Source: Chitinophaga fulva
Lineage (GTDB): Bacteria > Bacteroidota > Bacteroidia > Chitinophagales > Chitinophagaceae
Length of the DNA: 64,000 nucleotides
Direction: 5' to 3'
Assembly (NCBI RefSeq): GCF_012927205.1
Contig: NZ_JABBGC010000002.1
Coordinates: 62,001 to 126,000 of the forward strand
The position numbers and the translations under genes were made by a program. The notes under the pieces are model-generated. The model saw only the letters and a program-made list of their open reading frames with translations, made no database searches and was not told the DNA's origin. How positions within the stretch are numbered: the stretch's first letter is position 1; every line of letters starts with the position of its first letter. Below, one piece after another: positions 47,324-56,712 of the stretch.

Positions 47324-48184
47324 ATGAAAAAAATTCTCCTTTGTTTATTGTTTATCGCCAGTACTGCTGGCGTACTCTCTGCCCAATCTTCCGGGAAGGT
47401 GAAAAAGCCGCTGGTGGTGTTTGTGACCGGAGATCATGAGTACAGCAGCGAGGAAACGATGCCGCTCATCGCCGCTGCGCTGGAGAAAAACTACGGCATG
47501 AAAACAATTGTGCTCAAGGCATCGCCTGATTATAACAGCGAAGAAAATATTCCCGGCCTGGAGGTCCTTAAACAGGCAGACCTGGCCGTTTTTTTTCTGC
47601 GCTGGCGCCTGCTGCCTGCTGACCAGCTGGCCTATATCGATGCTTACCTGAAAAGCGGGAAACCGGTGATGGGCTTCCGTACTACGACACATGCCTTCCA
47701 TTTTCCAGAGGGTCATGCCAGCGAAAAATGGAATGCCTTCGGTGAATTCGCTTTAAATGCGCCTCCCGGCTGGGGCGGCGTTGCCAAACATACGCACTAT
47801 GGACATGAAAGCAGCACGGATGTCAGTATCATCCCTGCACAGGCAAACAACCCGATACTGACAGGCGTTGCAAAGAATTTCCACGTCCGTTCCTGGCTGT
47901 ACCGCGTATTACCGGATTATCCCGTGAAAGGCTCCACCTGGCTGCTCATGGGCAAGGCGGTCAACCCGGATAAAGAAGCGATCGAAAATCCCGTGGCCTG
48001 GACAGGCACGAACTCCTTCGGCGGCAAAGTTTTTATGACAACGATGGGCCATCCGGAAGATTTCAGGCAGGAGCCTTTCCAGCGGCTCGTGATCAACGCC
48101 ATCCACGATGAACTGGGACTGAAAGTGCCCCGCAAATGGAAAGGCAAAATAGATATCCGCGTGCCCTACCGTGTGGCGAAATAA
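47324..48184 (+). CDS. Exported ThuA-domain protein
   Basis: A 286-residue protein with a signal peptide (MKKILLCLLFIASTAGVLSAQ) and a ThuA-like domain, a class-I glutamine-amidotransferase-like fold (VFVTGDHEYSSEETMPLIAAAL, FFLRWRLLPADQLAYIDAYL, VMGFRTTTHAFHFPEG, GWGGVAKHTHYGHES, RSWLYRVLPDYP, MTTMGHPEDF). ThuA proteins accompany sugar oxidation pathways; their reaction is unsettled. Here it is periplasmic and sits next to a cytochrome-linked oxidoreductase, so the two probably act together on a sugar in the periplasm. Confidence 0.9.
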   Translation: MKKILLCLLFIASTAGVLSAQSSGKVKKPLVVFVTGDHEYSSEETMPLIAAALEKNYGMKTIVLKASPDYNSEENIPGLEVLKQADLAVFFLRWRLLPADQLAYIDAYLKSGKPVMGFRTTTHAFHFPEGHASEKWNAFGEFALNAPPGWGGVAKHTHYGHESSTDVSIIPAQANNPILTGVAKNFHVRSWLYRVLPDYPVKGSTWLLMGKAVNPDKEAIENPVAWTGTNSFGGKVFMTTMGHPEDFRQEPFQRLVINAIHDELGLKVPRKWKGKIDIRVPYRVAK

Positions 48185-48225
48185 GTACTCAACGTTTACT
48201 GATTCCCGTTAAAATTTATTTTACG

Positions 48226-51200
48226 ATGTCCAGACTATCTAAAATCGGTATGTATGTACCGCTTGTGCCCCTGGTATTGGCGATAATGATACTGGATGCC
48301 TGTAAGTCCGGCGGCCACGCTCCGCTTACGGTTTCCAATGGATCACATATCTCCCTGATTGGTAATAACCTGGGATCGAGAATGATCAACTATGATAATT
48401 TTGAGACGGAACTCTATGTCCGTTACCCGGAATATAACCTGTTCATCCGCAATATGTGCGACGGCGGTGAAACGCCCGGCTTCCGGCCTCATTCCGGCAG
48501 GAACTCCCCCTGGGCTTTTCCCGGCGCAGAGAAATTCCGCCCGGAACTGGCCAAACAGGTAGAGACCATGGACAACCACAGCCAGGGCCGTTTTGAAACA
48601 CCAGACCAATGGCTGACCAGGCTCAAAACAGATGTGATCATTGCCTTTTTCGGTTACAGCGAATCATTTGAAGGAAAAACCGGTCTGGCTGATTACAAGG
48701 CAGAACTGGACGCCTTTATCAAATGGACGCTGAAACAAAAATACAACGGTACCGCAGCGCCGCAGCTGGCCCTAGTTTCACCGATCGCCTTTGAAGACCT
48801 CTCTGATAAATATGATCTGCCCAACGGTAAGAAAGAAAATGAAAACCTGGCGTTATACACCGAAGCCATGAGAGAGGTGGCAAAGGAGAATCATGTATTA
48901 TTTGTAGACGCCTTTACACCCTCCCAAAAATGGTATGAGGAGACAAAGGAGCCATTGACCATCGACGGTTCCCAACTAAATGAAGAAGGGTATAAAAAGC
49001 TGGGAAGCCTGCTGGTAGACCAGATTTTCGGGAAAGCCACTCCGAAGGCAGATGCCAACAGGCAACTGGTGCACGACGCGGTGAAGGAAAAAAACTGGAT
49101 GTGGCTCAACGATTATAAAATCCCCAATGGCGTGCATGTATTTGGCCGTCGCTACGATCCTTATGGGCCGGACAACTATCCCGCTGAAATAGAGAAGATC
49201 CGTGAAATGACGGCTATCAGGGACTCGGTGGTTTGGCTGGCAGCATCCAAAGGACAGAAAAAAGACATCGCTGTTGCGGATAAACACACCAAAGTGCTGC
49301 CACCGGTTAAAACCAACTACAATCCTGCTAAGAATGGCAGTCTCCGGTATCTCAGCGGAGAAGAGGCGGTCCACCAGCTGAAAGTGCCGCCAGGATACAA
49401 AGTAGAGCTTTTTGCCTCGGAAGAACAGTTTCCGGACCTGGCCAAACCCATGCAGATGTCGTTTGACAATAAAGGACGTTTATGGGTGGCCGTTATGCCG
49501 AGCTATCCGCACTATAAACCAGGAGATGCCAAGCCTAACGATAAAATCATTATCCTGGAAGATACCGACAACGATGGCAAGGCCGATAAACAAATCACTT
49601 TCGCCGATAGCCTGCATCTGCCCATCGGCTTTGAGATAGCGCCGGAAGGGGTGTATGTGGCCCAGGGCACAAATCTTAAGTTGTATGTAGATACCAATGG
49701 CGATGATAAGGCAGACAAAGCGGAAATCCTGCTCAGTGGCTTCGATGACCATGATACGCACCATAGCAGCCACGCCTTTACGGTAGACCCTTCCGGGGCG
49801 ATCTATTCCGGGGAAGGCGTTTTCCTGCATACACATGTGGAAACATCCTATGGCACGGTACGCGCCACCAACGGCGGCTTTTACAGGTACGACCCGAAAC
49901 GCCGTAAACTGGAACGTACGGCTCAACTGGAAATCCCTAATCCATGGGGTATTGCCTTCGATGACTGGGGCCAGCCATTCTTTGCGGAAACATCCAGCCC
50001 GGATGTACGCTGGATGCTCCCCGGCACCGTATTGCCCAGATATGGCCAGCACACGCACAAATCAATACAACTGGTAGAGGAGAAACATAAGGTACGGCCT
50101 ACATCAGGCCTCGAATTTGTGTCCAGCCGCCATTTTCCGGATGAGGTGCAGGGAGATTTCCTGATCAACAATACCATCGGTTTCCTCGGTACTAAAGAAC
50201 ACACTTTACAGGATGATGGAACAGGCTATAAAAGCCATCACCGGATGGACCTGCTCGTGAGCGGTGATCCCAATTTCAGGCCGGTGGACCTGGAATTTGC
50301 GCCCGATGGCTCATTGTATGTCATCGATTGGCACAACATCCTGATCGGGCACATGCAACACAATGCACGCGATCCGTTACGGGACCACTCCCACGGAAGG
50401 ATATATCGCATCACCTATCCATCAAGACCACTGGTGAAACCAGCCCACATAGCCGGGGCCAGCATTGAGGAACTGCTCGACAATCTCAAACTGCCGGAAT
50501 ACAGGACCCGTTACAGGACCCGCCGTGAACTGAGAGGACGCGATGTCTCCCAGGTACTCGCCAAATTAAAAACATGGGTGGCCAACCTGGATAAAAACGA
50601 TCCTAAATATGATCATCATCTGCTCGAAGGGCTCTGGGTAAGCTGGGGTATGAATAAAGTAGACCAGGACCTTTTAAAACAGGTGCTGAAAGCGAAGGAC
50701 TATCATGCCAGGGCAGCAGCGGTGCAGGTGGTGCGCTACACCGGGCATCAGGTGCCTGATCAGGCAGATTTGCTGATGCAGGCTGCCAGGGATGAAAACA
50801 GCCGTGTACGCCTGATGGCTATTGTGGCCGCTTCCTGGCTAGGCAAGGAAAAAGGGCTTCCCATTTTGGCAGAAGCAAAGAAAATGCCCCTGGACGAATG
50901 GATGGTCCATGCCTATGATGCAGCCGTTGCGCATTTAAAAGGAGAGAATGTAAAAGATGAAAACGAGGAGGGGAGCAACGTAAAACTGAAAGGCGCCGAA
51001 CTGGCTTTGTTTAATCAGGGCAAACAGATCTATGCTATCGAAGGATATTGCAGAACGTGTCATCAGCCGGATGGAAAAGGGCTTCCTGATTCAGGCTTCC
51101 CTCCGCTTGCCAATTCACAATGGGTGACAGGCAGCGAGGAGCGGCTTATCAAACTGGTGATGAAAGGTATGCTGGGCCCGATAGAGGTGAACAATAAAAA

Positions 51201-51414
51201 GTACCCGGGCCAGGTGCCCATGACTCCTTTCGGCAACTTGTTGAAAGATGAGGAAATAGCAGCGGTACTGACATATGTCCGGAATAGTTTCGGGAACAGC
51301 GGAGCGGCTGTTACTCCGGAGAAAGTAAAACAGGTGAGGAAAAAAATAGAAAGCAAAAAAGACTTCTATTCTCCAGAACAATTGCTGAAAGAACACCCGA
51401 TGGAAAAGAAATGA
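48226..51414 (+). CDS. SGNH-like/beta-propeller dehydrogenase/HEAT/cytochrome c fusion lipoprotein
   Basis: A 1,062-residue lipoprotein. I chose the start at 48226 because it gives a signal peptide with lipobox (LDAC); the longer frame from 48136 would overlap the ThuA gene. Domains: SGNH-hydrolase-like (about 30-290), beta-propeller of the planctomycete-type membrane-bound dehydrogenase family (about 365-735, PPGYKVELFASEEQFPDLAKPM, DTDNDGKADKQITF), HEAT-like helices (about 770-890), and a class I cytochrome c (C942-x-x-C945-H946 with Met in GQVPMTPF). The SGNH part reads GNNL where a GDSL Ser is expected and DGSQLN where the DxxH His is expected, so it is not a normal esterase. It probably oxidises a sugar or alcohol in the periplasm and passes electrons to its own heme. 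Confidence 0.9.
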   Translation: MSRLSKIGMYVPLVPLVLAIMILDACKSGGHAPLTVSNGSHISLIGNNLGSRMINYDNFETELYVRYPEYNLFIRNMCDGGETPGFRPHSGRNSPWAFPGAEKFRPELAKQVETMDNHSQGRFETPDQWLTRLKTDVIIAFFGYSESFEGKTGLADYKAELDAFIKWTLKQKYNGTAAPQLALVSPIAFEDLSDKYDLPNGKKENENLALYTEAMREVAKENHVLFVDAFTPSQKWYEETKEPLTIDGSQLNEEGYKKLGSLLVDQIFGKATPKADANRQLVHDAVKEKNWMWLNDYKIPNGVHVFGRRYDPYGPDNYPAEIEKIREMTAIRDSVVWLAASKGQKKDIAVADKHTKVLPPVKTNYNPAKNGSLRYLSGEEAVHQLKVPPGYKVELFASEEQFPDLAKPMQMSFDNKGRLWVAVMPSYPHYKPGDAKPNDKIIILEDTDNDGKADKQITFADSLHLPIGFEIAPEGVYVAQGTNLKLYVDTNGDDKADKAEILLSGFDDHDTHHSSHAFTVDPSGAIYSGEGVFLHTHVETSYGTVRATNGGFYRYDPKRRKLERTAQLEIPNPWGIAFDDWGQPFFAETSSPDVRWMLPGTVLPRYGQHTHKSIQLVEEKHKVRPTSGLEFVSSRHFPDEVQGDFLINNTIGFLGTKEHTLQDDGTGYKSHHRMDLLVSGDPNFRPVDLEFAPDGSLYVIDWHNILIGHMQHNARDPLRDHSHGRIYRITYPSRPLVKPAHIAGASIEELLDNLKLPEYRTRYRTRRELRGRDVSQVLAKLKTWVANLDKNDPKYDHHLLEGLWVSWGMNKVDQDLLKQVLKAKDYHARAAAVQVVRYTGHQVPDQADLLMQAARDENSRVRLMAIVAASWLGKEKGLPILAEAKKMPLDEWMVHAYDAAVAHLKGENVKDENEEGSNVKLKGAELALFNQGKQIYAIEGYCRTCHQPDGKGLPDSGFPPLANSQWVTGSEERLIKLVMKGMLGPIEVNNKKYPGQVPMTPFGNLLKDEEIAAVLTYVRNSFGNSGAAVTPEKVKQVRKKIESKKDFYSPEQLLKEHPMEKK

Positions 51415-51424
51415 TCCATGAACC

Positions 51425-51458
51425 TACTGACGGGCACCTACGAAAGTGCCCGTCAGTA
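51425..51458 (+). terminator. Hairpin ending the catabolic operon
   Basis: A 13-bp perfect stem (51425-51437 with 51446-51458) around an 8-nt loop, 10 bp after the stop. It is followed by AAATTATCCTTTTG and not by a clean T-run. Confidence 0.75.
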
Positions 51459-51735
51459 AATTATCCTTTTGTTTAATTACTATTTCACTTAGCGAAAATA
51501 TTGCAAGGAACTACCGGCCTGGATATTTAATATTGTTAGGATATCTAATTACAATAGTCGAGGTATATATTTATCAACCAGAAAAACCACTGTAAGCCAA
51601 TCATCTCCCTTTAGTTGTAATTGCCAGTTCCGGTGTCATCCACCGGTGTGGCCGGCTATTGCCGCTGCTCAACCGTCTTTTTTGAATGTGACTGAAACAA
51701 AGAACGATCAAATTTAACCTGATAACTTTTTAACT
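51459..51735 (+). other. Leader region of the second susC, no gene seen
   Basis: 277 bp, AT-rich in the first half (several TATATTTA-like strings, best near 51570, one base off TAnnTTTG). I see no ORF, no strong hairpin and no convincing two-box promoter. It should hold the promoter for the susC/susD pair. Confidence 0.4.
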
Positions 51736-54700
51736 ATGAAACAGTTTTCCACGGTGAATCTTAAAATGATGGCGTTACGCCAGAAAATCATTTATGCCAC
51801 TTTATTCCTGCTGATAGGGATATTAACGCAGGCCCACGCCGCATCATCCGGTCTGCTTATGGACGTGCGAGGCAAGGTGTTGGAAGAGAATGGTGTTGGA
51901 GTGCCTGGCGTCAGCATTAAAGTGAAAAACGCCGACAAGGCGACAACAACAGACGGGGACGGCAACTTTGTACTCAAAGGCCTGTCTAACGATGCTGTGC
52001 TGATTGTTTCCTATATAGGCTATGTTACGCAGGAAGTGCCGGTCACGGCGGATATGGTGATCAGGCTTGTTCCACACGTGAAGAAGATAGATGAAGTGGT
52101 GGTAGTGGGTTATGGAACGACGAAGAAATCGGACCTGACCGGCGCAGTTGGTACGGTTAAAGCAGAAACGCTCCAGGAGCGGCCTGCATCTTCGTTGAAT
52201 CAGAGCTTATCGGGCCGTGTGGCCGGGGTGAACGTATCGTCCAACTCCGGCAGGCCGGGCGGTCGTACCAACATCCGCATCCGCGGCTCCAGCTCATTGA
52301 GCGTGTCTAATAATCCATTGTATGTAATTGACGGGGTGATATTGAACCCGGTAGATCTGCGGAACGGCAGTACCCCCATCGATTATATCAACCCCAATGA
52401 CATCGCTTCCATAGAAGTGCTGAAGGACGCATCTTCCACAGCCATCTATGGCGCGCGTGGCGCCAATGGCGTTATCCTTGTGACCACAAAAAGAGGCAAC
52501 GCAGGCGGCGGAAAGGTGACCTACGACCCGGATTTCAGCATCGGCGTGCTACCCAGGAAACTGGAGTTGCTGAATGCGAAAGAGTTCCTGGCGGTAGAAG
52601 ACCTGGCTTATGCCAACGCGCAGAAATATGATCCTGTCGGTTGGGCTACCGGAACAAAATATACCGATCCCAAAACGAAACGCACCAATCCCAAGTTATT
52701 CGATTCACAGGGAAATCCGCTGTACGATACTGACTGGCAGGATGAAAGCTTTCAAAAAGCGTTTACACAAAACCACCAGCTGGGCTTTACCGATGGTGAT
52801 GAGAAAAGAAGCATCGGCGCATTTTTGAACTATCGCAGCCAGGAAGGGCTGGCACGGGGTTCCTGGCAGGACAGGTATGCCGGCCGTCTGGTATTCGACA
52901 GCAAAATAAAAGACTGGCTGAAAGTCGGTGGTACCCTGAGTTACACCGATCAGCGGGAAAAACAGGTCGATCAGCTGGACGGCGGCGGCATCACCATGAT
53001 GCGCCAGGTACTGGAAGCACTGCCTATCATCCCGGTGAAATATGCTGACGGCACCTGGGCCAGCAACAGGGACTATCCGGGCATGGAAGGCGGGGACAAC
53101 CCGCTGCGTGTAGCCGCCGACAGGATATCTATCCTGCATACGCAAACCTTCCTGGGTAATATGTACGCCAATATCCAACTGGCTCCCGGGCTGGAATTAA
53201 AATCAACCCTGGGTACCAACATCATCAACCAGCGGGAAGACTATTTTGCAGCGAAAGGCATGCAATATATTTCTGATAACGGAAATGCTGCTGTCAACAA
53301 CAACCGGTACAACTCATGGCAGTTTGAGAACTACCTGACCTATAGCAGGGAGTTTGCCAAAGTACATTCCCTGAATGCCATGGCTGGTGTGTCCTGGCAA
53401 CATATCGACCGTTTTGAGAACCAGGCCAATACGGAAGGGTTCAACGATTCTTACTATAAATACAATAATCTTGGTGCAGGCTCCAGTCCACAGCCGCCCT
53501 CTTCCGTAGCCACGGCCAATGGACTGAACTCCTATTTCGGCCGTGTCAACTATGGCTATCGTAACAGGTATTTAGTCACCTTCACCGGCCGTATGGATGG
53601 TTCTTCCAAATTCGGCAGGGACAACCAGTTTGCTTTCTTCCCATCCGCAGCGCTTGCCTGGAGGGTAACGGAAGAGAACTTCATGAAGAGCATCCCGGTT
53701 ATTTCAAACCTGAAACTCCGTGCCAGCTACGGCGCTACCGGTAACTCTGAAATTCCGGCCTACAGAGCGCTGGCAGGGTTAGGCAACTATACCGTGGTCT
53801 TTGGCGGTACACGCAACTCCGGTGTGGGTATTGACCGTATCGCCAACCCCGGATTACAATGGGAAAAAACAAAGCAGATCGATTTTGGTATGGAGCTGGG
53901 ATTGTTTGCCAACCGGCTGAACCTGGAACTGGACCTGTACCGCAGAAGGGTAGACGGTATGCTGCTGGATGCGCCTTTGCCGTATACCACTGGTCGTGAT
54001 AAGATTTTCTCCAACGTGGGAAGTATGGAAAACAGGGGGTTTGAGTTTGCCATCAATGCTACCAACATCAAAACAGATAATTTCTCCTGGAGCACCACCT
54101 TCAACATTTCTGTCAATAAAAACAAAGTGCTGGCGCTGGCCAATGGAGACATCTATTCCGGTAATGGCATTATCCGTGTAGGCGAGCCCGTAGGTTCTTT
54201 CTTTGGAAGACAGAGCCTGGGAACATGGGGCACCAAAGAAGCAGACGAGGCGAAGAAATACAATATGCTGCCGGGTGACATCAAATACAAAGACATCAAC
54301 AACGACGGTATCATCAATGACCTGGACAGGGTCATCATCGGAAAAGGTATTCCCGACGGATATGGCACTTTCCTGAACACCTTCCAGTACAAGGCATGGT
54401 CACTGACCGTTGACCTGCAGTTTATGTACGGCAACGATGTTCTTGACAGAAGCATCCACTCCGCTGAAGACAGACAAGGTATTGCCAATAGTTACAAGAC
54501 CGTGCTGAACGCGTGGACGGAAGCCAATCAGAATACGCCTATCGCACAGATACGCCCCATCAATGCGTATTACACTACCAACAACGACAGCCATAAAGTA
54601 ACAGACGGATCGTTTATCCGTGGCCGTAACCTGTTGCTGGGATATACGTTCCCCTCCAAAACCGTGTCTGCCATGAAACTCAGCCGCCTGCGGGTATATG

Positions 54701-54849
54701 CTTCCGTGCAGAACTTTTTCCTGGTCACCAAATTTAAAGGATATGATCCTGAAGTGTCCAACTCCAGTTCTCCTTTCGACCAGGGGCTGACTTTGTACGA
54801 TTATCCGAAACCAAGGGTGTTTATGCTGGGATTGAACGTGGGATTATAG
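51736..54849 (+). CDS. SusC/RagA TonB-dependent outer-membrane transporter (no STN domain)
   Basis: A 1,037-residue transporter with a signal peptide (cleavage near QAHA-ASS, about residue 35), a carboxypeptidase-regulatory-like domain (about 42-115, VRGKVLEENGVGVPGVSI), a TonB-box-like stretch and plug (DEVVVVGYGTTKKSDLTGAV; SSTAIYGARGANGVILVTTKRG about 233-254), and a barrel ending in LGLNVGL. Unlike the first SusC in the window it has no STN domain, so it should not signal to a FecR protein. It lies downstream of the sugar catabolic operon and 27 bp before its SusD, so it probably imports that operon's substrate. Confidence 0.96.
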   Translation: MKQFSTVNLKMMALRQKIIYATLFLLIGILTQAHAASSGLLMDVRGKVLEENGVGVPGVSIKVKNADKATTTDGDGNFVLKGLSNDAVLIVSYIGYVTQEVPVTADMVIRLVPHVKKIDEVVVVGYGTTKKSDLTGAVGTVKAETLQERPASSLNQSLSGRVAGVNVSSNSGRPGGRTNIRIRGSSSLSVSNNPLYVIDGVILNPVDLRNGSTPIDYINPNDIASIEVLKDASSTAIYGARGANGVILVTTKRGNAGGGKVTYDPDFSIGVLPRKLELLNAKEFLAVEDLAYANAQKYDPVGWATGTKYTDPKTKRTNPKLFDSQGNPLYDTDWQDESFQKAFTQNHQLGFTDGDEKRSIGAFLNYRSQEGLARGSWQDRYAGRLVFDSKIKDWLKVGGTLSYTDQREKQVDQLDGGGITMMRQVLEALPIIPVKYADGTWASNRDYPGMEGGDNPLRVAADRISILHTQTFLGNMYANIQLAPGLELKSTLGTNIINQREDYFAAKGMQYISDNGNAAVNNNRYNSWQFENYLTYSREFAKVHSLNAMAGVSWQHIDRFENQANTEGFNDSYYKYNNLGAGSSPQPPSSVATANGLNSYFGRVNYGYRNRYLVTFTGRMDGSSKFGRDNQFAFFPSAALAWRVTEENFMKSIPVISNLKLRASYGATGNSEIPAYRALAGLGNYTVVFGGTRNSGVGIDRIANPGLQWEKTKQIDFGMELGLFANRLNLELDLYRRRVDGMLLDAPLPYTTGRDKIFSNVGSMENRGFEFAINATNIKTDNFSWSTTFNISVNKNKVLALANGDIYSGNGIIRVGEPVGSFFGRQSLGTWGTKEADEAKKYNMLPGDIKYKDINNDGIINDLDRVIIGKGIPDGYGTFLNTFQYKAWSLTVDLQFMYGNDVLDRSIHSAEDRQGIANSYKTVLNAWTEANQNTPIAQIRPINAYYTTNNDSHKVTDGSFIRGRNLLLGYTFPSKTVSAMKLSRLRVYASVQNFFLVTKFKGYDPEVSNSSSPFDQGLTLYDYPKPRVFMLGLNVGL

Positions 54850-54876
54850 TATTGTGTAATTTTTTAATTAGAAATC

Positions 54877-56379
54877 ATGAAAGCAACAATAATAAAATAT
54901 GGACTGCTGGTATTAACAACAGGTACCTTATGGTTGACCGGTTGCCGGAAATTTCTGGATGAATCAGATCCCAGCAATTATACTGAAGACAGCTATTTTA
55001 CAAAACCGGAACACGCCCGGGCGTCTGTGAATGCTATCTACGCTGCCCTGCGTGACCCGATGAGCGGCGATTTTGGCGGCGCCGCCTGGACGATGACCGA
55101 ATTTGCCACCGGTCAGGCCGCCACGGATTTGGGACAGGCGGTGAACAGCTATTACATCAAAGACCTGCACAATACAGCTGATAACGGCTATGGGGAAAAT
55201 TACTGGCGGAACTATTACAAAGGCATCACCAATGCTAATCTTTCCATCGCCAAGATTCCCAAAATCAATATGGACCAGACCGAGCTCAAAAGGCTGCTGG
55301 GCGAAGCACATTTTATGCGGGCATGGTACTACTTTAATTTAGTGCAGCTATTTGCCAACATTCCGCTGGTGACGGAACCGGTGGATTTAAAATCTGACCA
55401 GATACGTCCTAAACAGGCGCCTACAGAAGAGGTTTATAAGTTGATCGTAGATGACCTGATAACAGCCGAGAATGCAGGCCTGCCCTGGGTAGATGCCAGC
55501 GGCAAAGCCTCGCTGGGCGCCGTGAAATCATTGCTGGCAAAAGTGTATCTCACCATGGCCGGATACCCGTTGCAGAAAGGCAATGCATACTACGATCTGG
55601 CCGCCAAAAAAGCAGAGGAAGTATTGGACTCAAAACAATACAAATTGTTCGATACTTATTATGACCTGCACAATCCGGCAAAGAAAAATGTGGAAGAGAA
55701 CATTTTCATGATCCAGTATAAAACACAGGTCATCCCCGGAAGCTGGCAATCGCTGATCATTCCCTACAATAAAAACATCTCCGCTTACTCTGCCGAAACC
55801 GGCGGTATTTATGCTACAGAGGCTTTTGTAAAATCATATGATCCGGCGGACTTAAGAGTAAAAGAAGGACAGTTCTTTTTTACGGAATTCACCAATCAGG
55901 ACGACAGAAGCAAGAAAGTGGCGCTGGGCGGCTATTTCCTGTATAAGCTGTTTGACGTGACAGCGCAGACTTCCACGGCCAACAGCGATCTTAACTGGTC
56001 ATTGATCCGTTATGCTGATATTCTGTTAGTGTATGCGGAAGCATCCAACGAAGTAGGCGGGCCGGGCGCAAAAGCCTATGATGCGGTCAACCAGATCAGG
56101 ACGAGGGCAACGCTGCCGGCTTTGTCCGGGTTGACGAAAGAACAGTTCCGCGAGGCCGTATGGCGCGAACGCTGGTATGAGCTGTGCTTTGAAAACGTTA
56201 CCTGGTTTGATATGGCGCGCTTACGGAAAGCATTTAACCTGACCACGAAAGGATTTGATAACTACGTTGGGCATAAGTTTTCTTATGGCCCGGTGCTGAC
56301 CGAAAGAGAGCTGTTGTTCCCGATACCCAGTACAGAGTTGAGGAACAATCCTAACCTCGTACCAACAAAGGGATACTAA
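54877..56379 (+). CDS. SusD/RagB-family nutrient-binding lipoprotein
   Basis: A 500-residue lipoprotein (lipobox LTGC, Cys about 23). The N-terminal part FLDESDPSNYTEDSYFTKPEHARASVNAIYAALRD and the C-terminal RagB/SusD region (LIRYADILLVYAEASNEVGGP, FREAVWRERWYELCFENVTWFDMARL, ending LRNNPNLVPTKGY) are typical. It pairs with the SusC 27 bp upstream to bind a glycan at the cell surface. Confidence 0.96.
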   Translation: MKATIIKYGLLVLTTGTLWLTGCRKFLDESDPSNYTEDSYFTKPEHARASVNAIYAALRDPMSGDFGGAAWTMTEFATGQAATDLGQAVNSYYIKDLHNTADNGYGENYWRNYYKGITNANLSIAKIPKINMDQTELKRLLGEAHFMRAWYYFNLVQLFANIPLVTEPVDLKSDQIRPKQAPTEEVYKLIVDDLITAENAGLPWVDASGKASLGAVKSLLAKVYLTMAGYPLQKGNAYYDLAAKKAEEVLDSKQYKLFDTYYDLHNPAKKNVEENIFMIQYKTQVIPGSWQSLIIPYNKNISAYSAETGGIYATEAFVKSYDPADLRVKEGQFFFTEFTNQDDRSKKVALGGYFLYKLFDVTAQTSTANSDLNWSLIRYADILLVYAEASNEVGGPGAKAYDAVNQIRTRATLPALSGLTKEQFREAVWRERWYELCFENVTWFDMARLRKAFNLTTKGFDNYVGHKFSYGPVLTERELLFPIPSTELRNNPNLVPTKGY

Positions 56380-56433
56380 AATTTTTATGTTTTAACCCCA
56401 TCGCCTTCCGGGAAGATGCGACTTCCGGTGGGC

Positions 56434-56473
56434 AACAGGCTTGTAAGTATCGAACTTATAAGCCTGTTTTTTT
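56434..56473 (+). terminator. Intrinsic terminator after the second susD
   Basis: A 15-bp stem (56434-56448 with 56454-56468, one G-T wobble), a 5-nt loop and a T-run to 56473. Confidence 0.93.
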
Positions 56474-56712
56474 CGTTTAAATGCTGGCATACGATTCATC
56501 CACCCTTTTCAGGAGCTGGATAACTATCCTCTTTCTGACAACAGAATACAGCAGACGGATTATCAATTTGTTGTGTTCCTTATTTTAATCTAGCTGCGTT
56601 TTGTTCGCACCCGCACTAACAGAAGTACTATATTAACGATCGTATATATACCCCTAAGTCCCTGACTCCCTTAACCCTTTTTTCATGTCCCAAAATTTCC
56701 AAATTACGTTTT
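56474..56712 (+). other. Leader region of the beta-helix gene, no gene seen
   Basis: 239 bp without a credible ORF. TTTG and TATTTTAA strings occur around 56564-56585 but with spacing too short for a standard promoter. No repeat or hairpin is evident. Confidence 0.4.

Noticed and set aside
48136..48225. N-terminal extension of the cytochrome fusion protein
   Set aside because: It would overlap the ThuA gene and place 30 non-conserved residues before a normal lipoprotein signal peptide.
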